From contig CM057140.1 of NCBI GenBank assembly GCA_029964075.1, positions 4,110,643-4,174,642 on the forward strand: a DNA stretch of 64,000 nt, read 5' to 3'. Of this stretch, positions 1 through 9,780 are shown piece after piece. The stretch's first letter is position 1; every line of letters begins with the position of its first letter. Source of the stretch: Patiria pectinifera (lineage: Eukaryota > Echinodermata > Asteroidea > Valvatida > Asterinidae). A program made the position numbers and the translations under genes. A model generated the notes under the pieces. It saw only the letters and a program-made list of their open reading frames with translations, had not been told where the DNA came from and did no database searches.

Positions 1-83
1 CATGCTCAAATACCGAAGATTTTGAGGGCATGCAAATCGTGATTTGGCCGGCGCAGGCAATTTCGGACCGATTTACTGGTCTG

Positions 84-346
84 CACCCTTAAGGTGTGTG
101 AATGACTTTCATAGATACCAGATTATCTGACAAGCGGCCCAAACAGATTTTGACAGTCTTTACAAGCTTTGTCGTCACTTTTATACAAAAGATCCAAATC
201 AAACAGAACAAAAACCCTGTTTAGGGTAAAGAAACACTCTCTCATCTTATGGTATTTTTTTTACACACAATAAAAGCAGATTTAGTTTTCTCCGAAAAAT
301 ATGTTATTTGACTGCTACATTGTTTTGGGAGATACCCTGAAGATGC
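84..346 (-). mobile_element. Decayed copy of a TIR element (CAGGGTG ends), inverted relative to the 35-kb copy
   Basis: The reverse complement of about 140-300 aligns with 35018-35150. Shared landmarks are a poly-A run followed by ATACCAT, AGAGTGTTTCTTTACC, and AAGCTTGTAAAGACTGTC. The right end (about 310-346) carries TTGACTGCTACATT followed by TACCCTG, which matches the end of the 35-kb copy. The left boundary, near CTGCACCCTT, is guessed. No coding capacity is visible, so this is a non-autonomous DNA element or its remnant. Confidence 0.6.
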
Positions 347-886
347 CTGTAAAAATGATGACATTTCTGCACAGAAATGCTGTCAATGTAAGGCTGAAAG
401 TAATAGATACAGACAGCGGACATTCATTGTTATAATGAATCGTAAGACTTGGGGCTGACTGGTTTTGTACCTGTACCAAAAGTGCCCTCACGCCAATCGA
501 CGCCAATTATATCAAGCGCTCTACGCGATTATACATGTCCCGATCGCTTTAATCCCTAACACTGGATAGCCCCGGTCCCCTACGGCGACTAGTCAAGGCC
601 ACAACACAGCACGATCGCAGTGGCAAGTGATAGGTAAAAACAAGAAAGACGATAGAAAACCTGTCTCGTCCGTACGGTCATGACCGTGAGCCCATTGGCC
701 ACTGTGGTGGAGTTCAGAGTCAGGGAAGGTTTAGTTAGACTTTGGTGGCGATGGCCAAAGATGATACGCAAAGAGCATCCGACTGAGGTAGATATGAAAG
801 TTGTTGTATCTTGGACGTCATTGGTGTGGCCATCAGATACGGGAAAAGGAAGATACTAGTTACCTAGAAGCCAAAATAAAGGCCAC
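347..886. other. Intergenic DNA, nothing recognised
   Basis: Unique-looking sequence with short overlapping open frames on both strands and no recognisable domain. I see no RNA gene or repeat structure here. Confidence 0.6.
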
Positions 887-1603
887 AATTCGTCGCCGTT
901 TTCACGAAGAGCCATGTGGATTTGAAGAAAAAAAAGTTTTCCAGATAATCGCAAGAGAAGTTCCTCCTATTTTAAAACCGCCAAAACTACTACTTTGCAA
1001 CAAATTTGTGCAGTAAGAAAACATCCACACGATTCTTTGAAAGGTGAACTTTTATGTAAACCCAGTAATTAGAATCAGCACAACAGTTAGTAGCCAAAAT
1101 AAAATTAGTAAAGATTTGTGTCCCTTCGTGAAAACGAAAACCCACGTTTTCTACATTTAGGCCCTTTCTGTTCAACGTGTTTTTTTCCATAGGGAAGGAG
1201 CACGCGTATTACTTGCGCGCAACTGTAAAGATGTGCGGCTCTTCGTGAAAACGAAAATCTCACTTGACCTACTATTACGCATTTCCGTCCAATACGTTTT
1301 GTAAGCGTTCAAGGGGCTACTATGTTCGTGTCTCTTCGTGAAAACGCAAAATGCACTCATTGAGATGCCTGCCCATGCATCATAAAGAAAGTAATGATGT
1401 TTTACTTACAGAAGCATGTCAAAATGGTTAAGTACGATGTTTTAAAGGGAAAATACAACATTTGCAAACATCAAAAAATAAAACTACCAAATCATTTTGA
1501 AATACCTTGCTGGACTGTTAGTGAATGACAGTGTAAAGCATCCTGTAAAATCATGGCACCTGGTATACTGTCATTTTCAAGAAAAGTGCTATTTTTGTAT
1601 CAA

Positions 1604-1637
1604 TTTCCAACGCTGATCGGCCGATCAGCGTTGGAAA
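1604..1637. repeat. Perfect 34-bp palindrome
   Basis: The half-site TTTCCAACGCTGATCGG is followed immediately by its exact reverse complement, with no spacer. It lies inside the nested TTAA element. The related copy has a shorter perfect palindrome at the corresponding point (47301-47316, half-site GTGGTCGG), so the sequence changed while the symmetry was kept. Confidence 0.95.
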
Positions 1638-1726
1638 AAACTGGCTTTTTTTTCAAATACTGGCCCCAGTTGACCATCGCACTTGTTTGCAATCGATTAC
1701 ACACCTATGAACGGGTACAAGCCAGC

Positions 1727-1809
1727 TAGACTGGTTCCCTGACCTTACAATTCCCCAATGTATGTAAACTGCTCTGTTTCTTCTTAAATGGAGTCAGGGA
1801 ACCAGACTA
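1727..1809. repeat. Inverted repeat with ACTGGTTCCCTGACC arms
   Basis: Arms at 1727-1742 and 1793-1809 are near-perfect inverted copies separated by about 50 bp. The same arm sequence occurs at 47116-47133, 47183-47198 and 47508-47526. It may be a sub-element within the TTAA-flanked MITE. Confidence 0.8.
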
Positions 1810-2430
1810 CAGGAAAATGATTGTTTTTCTTGTTTTTTTTATAGCATTTTCGAACCCAAAACCTCAAAAAAGTCAGTGTAACTATATTTGCTATATATTT
1901 CCAACCCCCCAATTCCATCCATTTCTGAAAATTACAGCAAAAGCAAATAATGTATATTCCCTTTAAAGCGAAATAGTGATAAAAAAAACTCGAAATCGAA
2001 AAAATTATCATTTTTGACATGTGTGGCTTTTCGTGAAAACGGTGACGATAATGGTCTTGCTATTAAGGTACATATGCCGATTAAAACCGATAAGGCAGAT
2101 GTATGTTATCATCATGGTTAGAGAATAACGAAATTTGACTACTGTAGAGTTCCAATAGCCTGAGATATAGTACTCAACACAATCACATTATGGCTATTGT
2201 ATGTGGTTGCAGTCAACACAGTAGCTATCAAAAGAGAAAACCATGGCCGTTTACTAAATCGCGGCTTCGTCTCTAGCCTTGGCTCATCCCTGTATGCTTC
2301 ATGTCCCCCCCAATGCAGGAACAGTTATAGTCCCTCAAATCAAACACCTGAAAGCCTTGAAGCTGAAGCCGATAAAACCGAGGTTTGTAATAATCATGCA
2401 CAGCAACTTTTCGAATCTCACGGCACGACG

Positions 2431-2755
2431 TGTGACAGTAGCGGATCTAGCGGGGTCGGGGGGGGGGTACGGGGGTTACGACCCCCCCCCCTCCCGTTCT
2501 GCGCCGCTGACTAATGTTACTAGTAATGTTACTCGTAGCTGACTACTAGTAGAATCGAGTCCAAAAACACCAAATGGAATGCTAAAGTTGCTAAATGAAT
2601 TCTCGATTGCCTTAGAATGCGGGAAAAAGCATCCTAGATTTTATAAATTCCGGGGTGGGCATGCCCCTTGACCCCCTAGCAGAGCGTACATACGGCACGC
2701 CTTCACTCACCCCCCCCCTTTCATATCAACCCCCCCCCCCCGTTTCCTGAAAGCT
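2431..2755. mobile_element. Possible decayed MITE with G/C-run ends
   Basis: The left part has GCGGATCTAGCGGGG followed by a long G run. The right part has GGGTGGGCATGCCCC and C runs near 2708-2742. Opposed G-rich and C-rich ends of this sort are common in hAT-type MITEs, but I could not define clean inverted repeats or a target duplication, so this is tentative. Confidence 0.3.
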
Positions 2756-3929
2756 TATCATTCACTGTTTGAGCATTGCCATATGTGGTTGATTACCTTA
2801 AAATCCATGTTTTTGGTTGTTTTATTTATTAAAAGAGAAAGCAGATATCCTCATGTGGAGATGACGTCATCTTTACTAAGCTTAGACAAAACCAAGCCGT
2901 ATACAACATACCTTGAAATACTCTCACTCACCTCCTCCCCAAAGAGCCCCTTTTTGATAAAGTAGGGGTGACCATTATTTAGATGTCTTGTCAAAAGTCT
3001 CGAGAGGTCAAGCACTACTTGCTCAGGCCGGCAGCCGAGCCAGGCAGACCCGTCGATAAATCTGCCAGTATCGGAGGGTTATGAAAGATTCAAAGATCGG
3101 CTAGCCTACATCAGCTGTTGGAAACATTGGGTCTACTTCCCCCTCCTGACAAGCTGGTATCGACCAGAGGGGAGCCACAAACATACCTAACAACTAGGGA
3201 CTAATGTTTTGGGATCTGTAAACCTCAGCCCTTCACACTTTTTTTGGGTCGGGTTTGAGGAAGTTTTGTCTGTCTATGTTTATAGGATTGTCCTGCCGCC
3301 GTTCAAAAAGCTTGAGTAAGGTCGGTGTCGATATATGCACGCTGTTTCATGCCGGGCCGATATCACTCGTGCGTCACAAGACAAGATGACTTGAGCTTGT
3401 TTTTCCACTCCGTCTTCTGCCTTTGGTTAATGAATTCAGTGGGCTGGGTTTTCAGCGCGCAAGGTGTCTCGACACAGCGGGGCTGCTCGGGGTCATCGGC
3501 CCGGGGAGAGCCGGTCGCTATGCCCGCTGGCCGGATGGTTTACACGGACTTACACCTAGTCCCGTTTCTACACCAACAACTTCATCCCTTCTTTTCTGAC
3601 CGGTATATGTTTCAGAGCAAATACAGGGCCGATTCCTGTTACAGAAACAACTGTCAGGCAACAATAACACTCGAGAGTTTCTTCCACGGAGAAGTTTGGA
3701 AACGACAGTCGGTGTCCGGAATAAGTTTACTCCGTGATCTAAGAAACGCTGTAAGAGGATGCTACTATATGAAAGAAATACTGTGATGTTGAAACAAGAC
3801 GGCTGCTTTAAATGAAAACAAACTTGCCGAAGTTGGGTTCAAATTGAAATCCAACTTTTCTTTGAACAAGCATTCTTCACTATCACGTTCTATCTACGCT
3901 TATGCTCTGACGTTTGTAAAGTATAAAGA

Positions 3930-3937
3930 GCGCCCTC
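3930..3937 (-). promoter_or_regulatory. GAGGGCGC motif (CTCF-core-like)
   Basis: Reads ATGAGGGCGC on the minus strand, matching the core of the bilaterian CTCF motif. One of six such sites in the window. Only a motif match. Confidence 0.25.
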
Positions 3938-6162
3938 ATTTTGAGCAGTACGCAATTCCCGGTCCAGCTTATTAAAATATTCAAATATACCTCACATGGT
4001 GAAACGGAGACGGATGATTTGTATGCTTTTAAAGTCACCTTCTCTTTATGCATTTTCGTTCTCCAACATTACTGATGGTTCATTTTAGGGTTTTCATGAT
4101 TTGAGTTAAATGTAGTAAAAATTGATCTAACGCCACACGTACAGTAAAGTTTTGTTTCTCGAGTTAAACAAAAATACAATTGTTTGAAGGGCACATTGAA
4201 TGACTTTTTCTTAGGAACATATTTGGTGCAACATTCTACTCCTCTTAAATGTATACAAACTATTTGACATATTTTTTTTTTAATTTTTTTTTTAAAGTGC
4301 ACTTCTTTAAACACTTAAAATTGTCTATGCTTTTCCGGACACCTGAGGGTGCCGTTGCTGTGATGTCATTTCAAGAAGACACTGATCAGTTTAGGGCTTT
4401 TCTGTTCAAATTGTGAACCCAAAAATTTGCTCATTGAAAACACCTGTGAGAAAAGTTTACTCACTTGCTGCCATGTACTGACACAACAACGAATCATCAC
4501 AGAGAAGAAATTTTACGACTGCAAAATATCCAACATTTTGGCAACTTTTGGTGCTGAAATAACTGTAACATTTTCTGCCGGAAGTGACACCACGCTTTTG
4601 ATCATGAATATGGAAATTCGCATTACCATAAAAACCAAAGAGGCACGAGTCTACCTTTGAAAAACAAAACTTGAAAATATGGTTAAATGGGACACAAAGG
4701 TGCGTTTTCAAGGATTGAATGAATAACATTACATTGCATGGGCCCTTCAAATTAGAGACTTTTGAAAAATTTCAATCGGATATTCGGAATTAATCAAATG
4801 GAACTCGGATATTGTCAAATGGAATAGACTAAGGCTGAAATGTTGTTATGCCTTGGAATATTGCCAACTCTATTGTATCGTAGTAAAATCTGTATGAGGA
4901 TGCATGTACAGGCATACCATTATCGTCAAGCATGTCTCATGCGACGTGAAGAATACGAACATTTCTATTATCGCCAATTGTGGACAAAAATGTTCATGAC
5001 AAATTGACTTTAACAGCTGATCAATCAATCGTGCATTGTTATTGAAGAGTATTGAGTTCGTGATCAGACGACGACTCAGTGTCTTGTACCTGGACGCTCA
5101 CATGAAAATAAACAGTCAATTGGCAATATAATGGTCGTGGCTGTTGACATCGACATCGTCTGTGTGCCTGCAGAAACTGTTACCATGGTAGTTTCTTGCT
5201 TACAACATACTAGTAATCTCATGCATGGTGAACTCTTCGTTACAATGTCTAATCACTCATGTTCCTTCTCCCCCCCCCCCCCTTCGCCGTAATCTGCCGA
5301 GCAGAGGCCCGCGGGGTACACACCCAGGACGTTTTCGTAAGGTTCAGGTTCGGTTCAGGGACGATCGTAATTATGACCTTGAAGTTTCCGCTTCGAGGAG
5401 CAGGGACCTAGCCAAGACCCTGCCAGGGCCTAGCGCTAGCGGGGAGGCCGCGGGGCCTTCGTGGTGCTACACACACGGTGCGGTGTTTTAAACCACAGCG
5501 AGCGCCGCGCATTGCTTCAACCATGCTTCAGCTCACTTTGCACGGAACGAGTTGCAAGACGGCGACACACACCGACCGGGGTTAGCTAACACCGGTCTCT
5601 CGCTAGTCCAGCGTTCCGCGCGGAAGATGAGCGGTTACTTTTCAACGCTGGGCCCCATAATCGAATCGAGATTGCTGCTTTTTTTCGATTGTGCTGGCAA
5701 GCCAGTGAGAGGGGTTATTTGATTTGGGTGATGGCCATTTGCTGGCGGTAAATGCCAACCTGAAATTGTTCGCTGATGCTTGGAAGAGGCTGGCGATAGT
5801 TCACTCTAAGGTGCATGTGTCTCGTAGAGCGCCTGTGTACATGCGACTGTACTTTAATGCCACAGTCAGATGCCGTATGTAAACACAGTGGCAACTACAT
5901 GGATAGCCTTTAAGAATTTTCTGATTTTTGAAGAACCTGAAAATCGGAGGTATTCCGGGCAAAGAAAGGCTACGAGCGCCATTTTTTTCAGAACACAAAT
6001 TGTAACATCGACAGTCTTTATGGAATACTCCAACTTTTTTTCTCGCTCCAAACAGTGGAGCGTCCCATCGATCTGTTTGTACCAAACAACAAAATGACTG
6101 CCTATTTTGGACATTTGGAATACAATTCCTTTCAATTTATCGTAATACTACTCGACGTGATC

Positions 6163-7365
6163 ATCATAAGTCCTTTCATAAGTCCATCACAAGTCCTCTC
6201 ATAAATCCAGTCACAAGTCCTTTCATAAGTCCAGTCGCAAGTCCTTTCATAAGTCCAGTCTCAAATCCTTTCATAGGTCCAGTCACAAGTCCTTTCATGA
6301 GTCCAGTCACAAGTCCTTTCATAAGTCCAGTCGCAAGTCCTTTCGTAAGTCCAGTCGCAAGTCATCTCATGAGTCCAGTCACAAGTCCTTTCATGAGTTC
6401 AGTCGCAAGTCCTTTCATAAGTCCAGTCACAAGTCCTTTCATAAGTCCAGTCACAAGTCCTTTCATAAGTCCAGTCACAAGTCCTTTCATAAGTCCAGTC
6501 ACAAGTCCTTTCATAAGTCCAGTCGCAAGTCCTTTCATAAGTCCAGTCCCAAGTCCTTTCATAAGTCCAGTCACAAGTCCTTTCATAAGTCCAGTCACAA
6601 GTCCTTTCATAAGTCCAGTCACAAGTCCTTTCATAAGTCCAGTCGCAAGTCCTCTCATGAGTTCAGTCGCAAGTCCTTTCATAAGTCCAGTCGCAAGTCC
6701 TTTCATAAGTCCAGTCGCAAGTCCTTTCATAAGTCCAGTCGCAAGTCTATCATAAGTCCAGTCGCAAGTCATCTCATGAGTCCAGTCGCACGTCCTCTCA
6801 TGAGTCCAGTCGCAAGTCCTTTCATAGGTCCAGTCACAAGTCCTTTCATGAGTCCAGTCACAAGTCCTTTCATGAGTCCAGTCGCAAGTCCTTTCGTAAG
6901 TCCAGTCGCAAGTCATCTCATGAGTCCAGTCGCACGTCCTTTCATGAGTCCAGTCACAAGTCCTTTCATGAGTCCAGTCGCAAGTCCTTTCGTAAGTCCA
7001 GTCACAAGTCCTTTCGTAAGTCCAGTCACAAGTCCTTTCATGAGTCCAGTCACAAGTCCTTTCATAAGTCCAGTCACAAGTCCTTTCATGAGTCCAGTCG
7101 CAAGTCCTTTTATAAGTCCAGTCACAAGTCCTTTCATAAGTCCAGTCACAAGTCCTTTCATAAGTCCAGTCACAAGTCCTTTCATAAGTCCAGTCACAAG
7201 TCCTTTCATAATTCCAGTCGCAAGTCCTCTCATGAGTTCAGTCGCAAGTCCTTTCATAAGTCCAGTCGCAAGTCCTTTCATAAGTCCATCACAAGTCCTT
7301 TCATGAGTCCAGTCGCAAGTCCTTTCATAGGTCCAGTCATAACTCCTTTCATTTGTCGAGTCACA
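6163..7365. repeat. Minisatellite, 24-bp unit, about 50 copies in two higher-order blocks
   Basis: Each 24-bp unit is two related 12-bp halves, AAGTCCAGTCAC and AAGTCCTTTCAT, so the ancestral unit was probably 12 bp. Variants include ACA or GCA in the first half and ATAAG, ATGAG, GTAAG or CTCATGAG at the junction. Because 24 is divisible by 3 the array stays open in a frame of each strand (for example 6297-6755 and 6776-7306 on +, and 6362-6916 on -), giving SPVTSPFI-like or TGLMKGLV-like peptide repeats. I read these as by-products of the repeat, since there is no unique coding flank, signal peptide or splice context. Marker variants recur 551 and 575 bp apart, showing that half the array was duplicated. 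Confidence 0.95.
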
Positions 7366-8052
7366 GGCAACGGGCTGAACAGTGACAAAGGAATGCTTTT
7401 GTTACAGTTCATTTGAATAGCTTGCGACTTGACTTGATTTTGAGACCGAAGGACTTGTGATGGACTTGCAGGGACTTCAGGTGGACTCGACTGCTGCAAG
7501 ACTGTTTTTCCTGTGCCGTGATGTTTTTTGGGACGGGGTGAATGGACGAGTTGGGAGGGGTACAGAAAGCCCACAAGGGGTCCAGTCAACAGTCGAGCCG
7601 AGACCCCGCAAGTGGGATAAAAAGGCGGGCCAAAAATATAGGGGTGCTCTTTTGGGGTTTCATTCGCCTACCTTTGATAAACGGTTTTGCCACGTGAAGA
7701 TCCGAGCTGCAAGAATCCTGAATGCGCAGCTTTGTGCACCTTGTACTTTTCCCGAAAGTAAAATCTTTTGGATTCCTCCGCCTCTAGGAAAAGGTATTTC
7801 AATAATAAAGGGTCATAATCGAAACTACAAGAATTGAATAATTTATGTATTTTGCGTCATAGACACTCTTTTTGAAGCTCTTACTGGAAATTTGCTCGAC
7901 CTTTTGACGTTCTTTTAAGTAAGAATTCTGCACAATGGGTTATCGACAAAAAGCTACTCACGGATATACACGACCCTTTGCTTCACACGACACTTACAGT
8001 TTCTCCATAATGCGTTATTGACAAAAGATCATTAACGGATAAAGACCTTTTG
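7366..8052. other. Flank of the minisatellite, no gene recognised
   Basis: 7430-7500 contains degenerate GGACTT-type words that may be decayed repeat units. The open frame 7457-7837 (126 residues) has no recognisable domain. Confidence 0.5.
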
Positions 8053-8279
8053 CATGGGCGTCGCCAGGATTTTTTCTAGAGGGGGGCAAAAAAAAAATTG
8101 GCCAAAAAATGCTTGTATTTTTCAACACATTCTTGATTTATCAGTTTTAGAGGGGGGCAGGGACATTTTGCCCCCCCAACTCATTAAATTTACACCACTT
8201 TGTCTTCGCGCCTCTTTTTCTTTTCTTTTTTTTTCTTCCTTTTTTTTTTTTTTTGGCTTTTCCCCTCGCGACGCCCATG
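8053..8279. mobile_element. hAT-type MITE with perfect 8-bp target duplication
   Basis: Terminal inverted repeats CATGGGCGTCGC (left) and GCGACGCCCATG (right) are flanked by identical 8-bp duplications ACCTTTTG at 8045-8052 and 8280-8287. An 8-bp duplication is the hallmark of the hAT superfamily. The 227-bp interior is G-, C- and T-rich with AGAGGGGGGC words and no open frame for a transposase, so it is non-autonomous. The perfect duplication suggests a fairly recent insertion. Confidence 0.9.
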
Positions 8280-8287
8280 ACCTTTTG

Positions 8288-9311
8288 TTGCACACGACCC
8301 CTCAGGGTAACTGTGTTTCCTCAGAAAGTAACAAGTTTAAACACAAGAAACGTTCATTTTATTGAAATATTGACATAAATCTTCCCAACTAACATATTCA
8401 GGGAGGTTGACAGATTGTTCTTATAATTTTCAAACTTCAAACTGTATTTTCTCATATTCCCCAAAAAAAACCCCTCAATGCCTTATAACACTAAGGGGAT
8501 TATTTAACCCTTTTCGATATGGGGATTCATATCTGACCTCTGACATGCTGAAGTCGCGACTAAGCTGACGGCCGTTTACTGATGAAATAATTGATATAAA
8601 ATCTCGAAAATGTAACTGCTTTGAAACATATTACAAAGGAAATCACGTAGGCCGACATGTACTTTCACATAAACACTTGTTCCGAACAAAAGTGTTGTTA
8701 TGGACTTCATTTGGTTCTCATTGCAGCCTTTAAAGGAGTGGCTCGCACGTGAACCAACAGCCTCCGGGTACCAGTGAATGAGACAGAAAAGAGGAAAGAA
8801 TACCGCAAAAGATGAAAGGACAAAAAGCCTAAATCGCCTGTAAGTGTTTCCCCGACCCGGGTCGCACAGACCAAACAAAGCATAGCATGCCTACATCTTG
8901 GAGTGTTTTCCCAACTATGCTATAGCTTACTGAGCCCCTTGTATACGTATAAGGCGAGAATGCGTGTTGATATTATGAGAGGAGAGAGCTTCCCTCCCCC
9001 TGGGTGGGTAAAACGTAAGGGGCCGCCTTTTACGTGCCCCTCGCACGATGGGCAAGACTTACCGTCGTTTGTCCCTAGGGCGCCCACTGACTTTTTCTGT
9101 ATTTGCTGAGATGGGCTGCTGCTTAATTGCCGTACATTTACCCGTGATCTCGGTTCTACGTGTTATAACGCTGTCGTGTCTCTCTCCCCTCCGCGCTGCC
9201 GCAGAAAAGGCGCTTAGCGCCGCCGTGAAGAAACAGAAAAACACGGTCTGACTTGAAGCGGAAAGACACGCTTCGTGTATAGGCCGGCTACGTTGGATTT
9301 GCTGAACAGTC
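8288..9311. other. Intergenic DNA, nothing recognised
   Basis: No domain-bearing open frame or repeat is evident. A short CpG-containing stretch lies at about 9180-9240. The 100-residue minus-strand frame at 8576-8878 has no recognisable family. Confidence 0.5.
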
Positions 9312-9314
9312 ACT

Positions 9315-9780
9315 GTTTTATGTGCAGTGTTTTTGATGATTATATAAAAATTACATCTAGTTATATTACTAGGTCCTCATCCAAATTACGTACACTTCAA
9401 GTCAGAACAACTCTTTCTCAACATAACATTTCTTTCTCTGGACCAAAAACGGGAATTACCTTTCACCGTCTATAACTAATTGCCCTTCAATAATACATTC
9501 AAATATAAACAAAAATCATTCCTACTTAATTCTCAAAGTGACTGATTCACTATTACGTTAAGTTGATTTGGCCGTTATTGAAATGTTGTTTATTGTTGTG
9601 CCTACTTTGTTTAACTGTTACATATTTAACTATTGTCATTTTTTTTCAAAATTCTATAACTAGTGTTGTTTGTCTTGTTTTCTTTCTGGTATTGTTGGGT
9701 ACATCCACCACAAGCTTCGGCTTTTTTGTGATGATACTTCCCGAGTGGAAATAAATGTTTATTGAATTGAGTTGAATTAA
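9315..9780 (+). pseudogene. 3' stub of a non-LTR retrotransposon (CR1/L2-like LINE)
   Basis: The + frame ending at 9475 reads FDDYIKI, then YITRSS, KLRTLQVRTTL and FSGPKTG, the pattern typical of the region after the reverse transcriptase domain in CR1/L2-type ORF2 proteins. A second frame from 9478 continues with CPSIIHSN and SYLILK, so there is a frameshift at about 9476. Then come a T-rich 3' region and a tail of AATAAATG plus TTGAATTGAGTTGAATT near 9748-9780, as expected for a 5'-truncated LINE insertion. The reverse transcriptase and endonuclease domains are absent. The clade is inferred only from this short tail. Confidence 0.6.

Larger units (their letters stand above)
1446..1962. mobile_element. 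Nested TTAA-flanked MITE inserted in copy A
   Basis: The element is flanked by TTAA at 1442-1445 and 1963-1966. Its ends are inverted repeats: AGGGAAAATACAAC on the left, and on the right the complement of AGGGAATATACATTATTTGC. The paralogous host sequence at 45912-45915 has a single TTAA with no insert and the same flanks (GTTTTAAAG then CAAAAT or CGAAAT). That is a natural empty site and fixes the boundaries. A related diverged copy lies inverted at 46960-47490. TTAA duplication is typical of piggyBac-type and Kolobok-type transposons, and the superfamily is not settled. Confidence 0.8.
887..2050 (+). mobile_element. MITE with repeated TTCGTGAAAACG motifs, copy A (hosts a nested element)
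   Basis: The left end reads TCGTCGCCGTTTTCACGAAG and the right end, near 2030-2050, is its inverted complement with CGTGAAAACGGTGACGA, giving a terminal inverted repeat of about 25 bp. The same motif (CTTCGTGAAAACG) recurs internally near 1125, 1240 and 1334. The segment 887-1441 aligns along its length with 45336-45911. Residual open frames on the minus strand (990-1360) show the same pattern in both copies but no known domain. I treat the element as non-coding. Its own target duplication could not be fixed. Confidence 0.75.
2051..6162. other. Intergenic DNA without a recognisable gene
   Basis: Contains G and C homopolymer runs around 2458-2510 and 2710-2742 and another C run near 5270. The longest open frame, 3325-3786 on + (153 residues), has no domain, signal peptide or homology I recognise. 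A GAGGGCGC motif lies at 3930-3937. The rest appears unique and AT-rich. Confidence 0.55.

Noticed and set aside
2458-2742. G and C runs as G-quadruplex regulators
   Set aside because: Similar runs occur near 5270, 10938, 22050, 44350, 44715 and 63265, often inside or near repeats, so they look like simple-sequence growth.
3325-3786. 153-residue open frame
   Set aside because: No domain, signal peptide or recognised family, and no supporting promoter or splice context. Frames of this size occur by chance in 64 kb.
6297-7306. Long open frames in both directions across the 24-bp repeat as a protein gene
   Set aside because: The unit length is a multiple of three, so every frame without a stop in one unit stays open. 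The frames begin and end with the array and have no unique coding flank.
6163-7365. CRISPR array
   Set aside because: Units are contiguous and similar with no unique spacers, and the DNA is animal nuclear.
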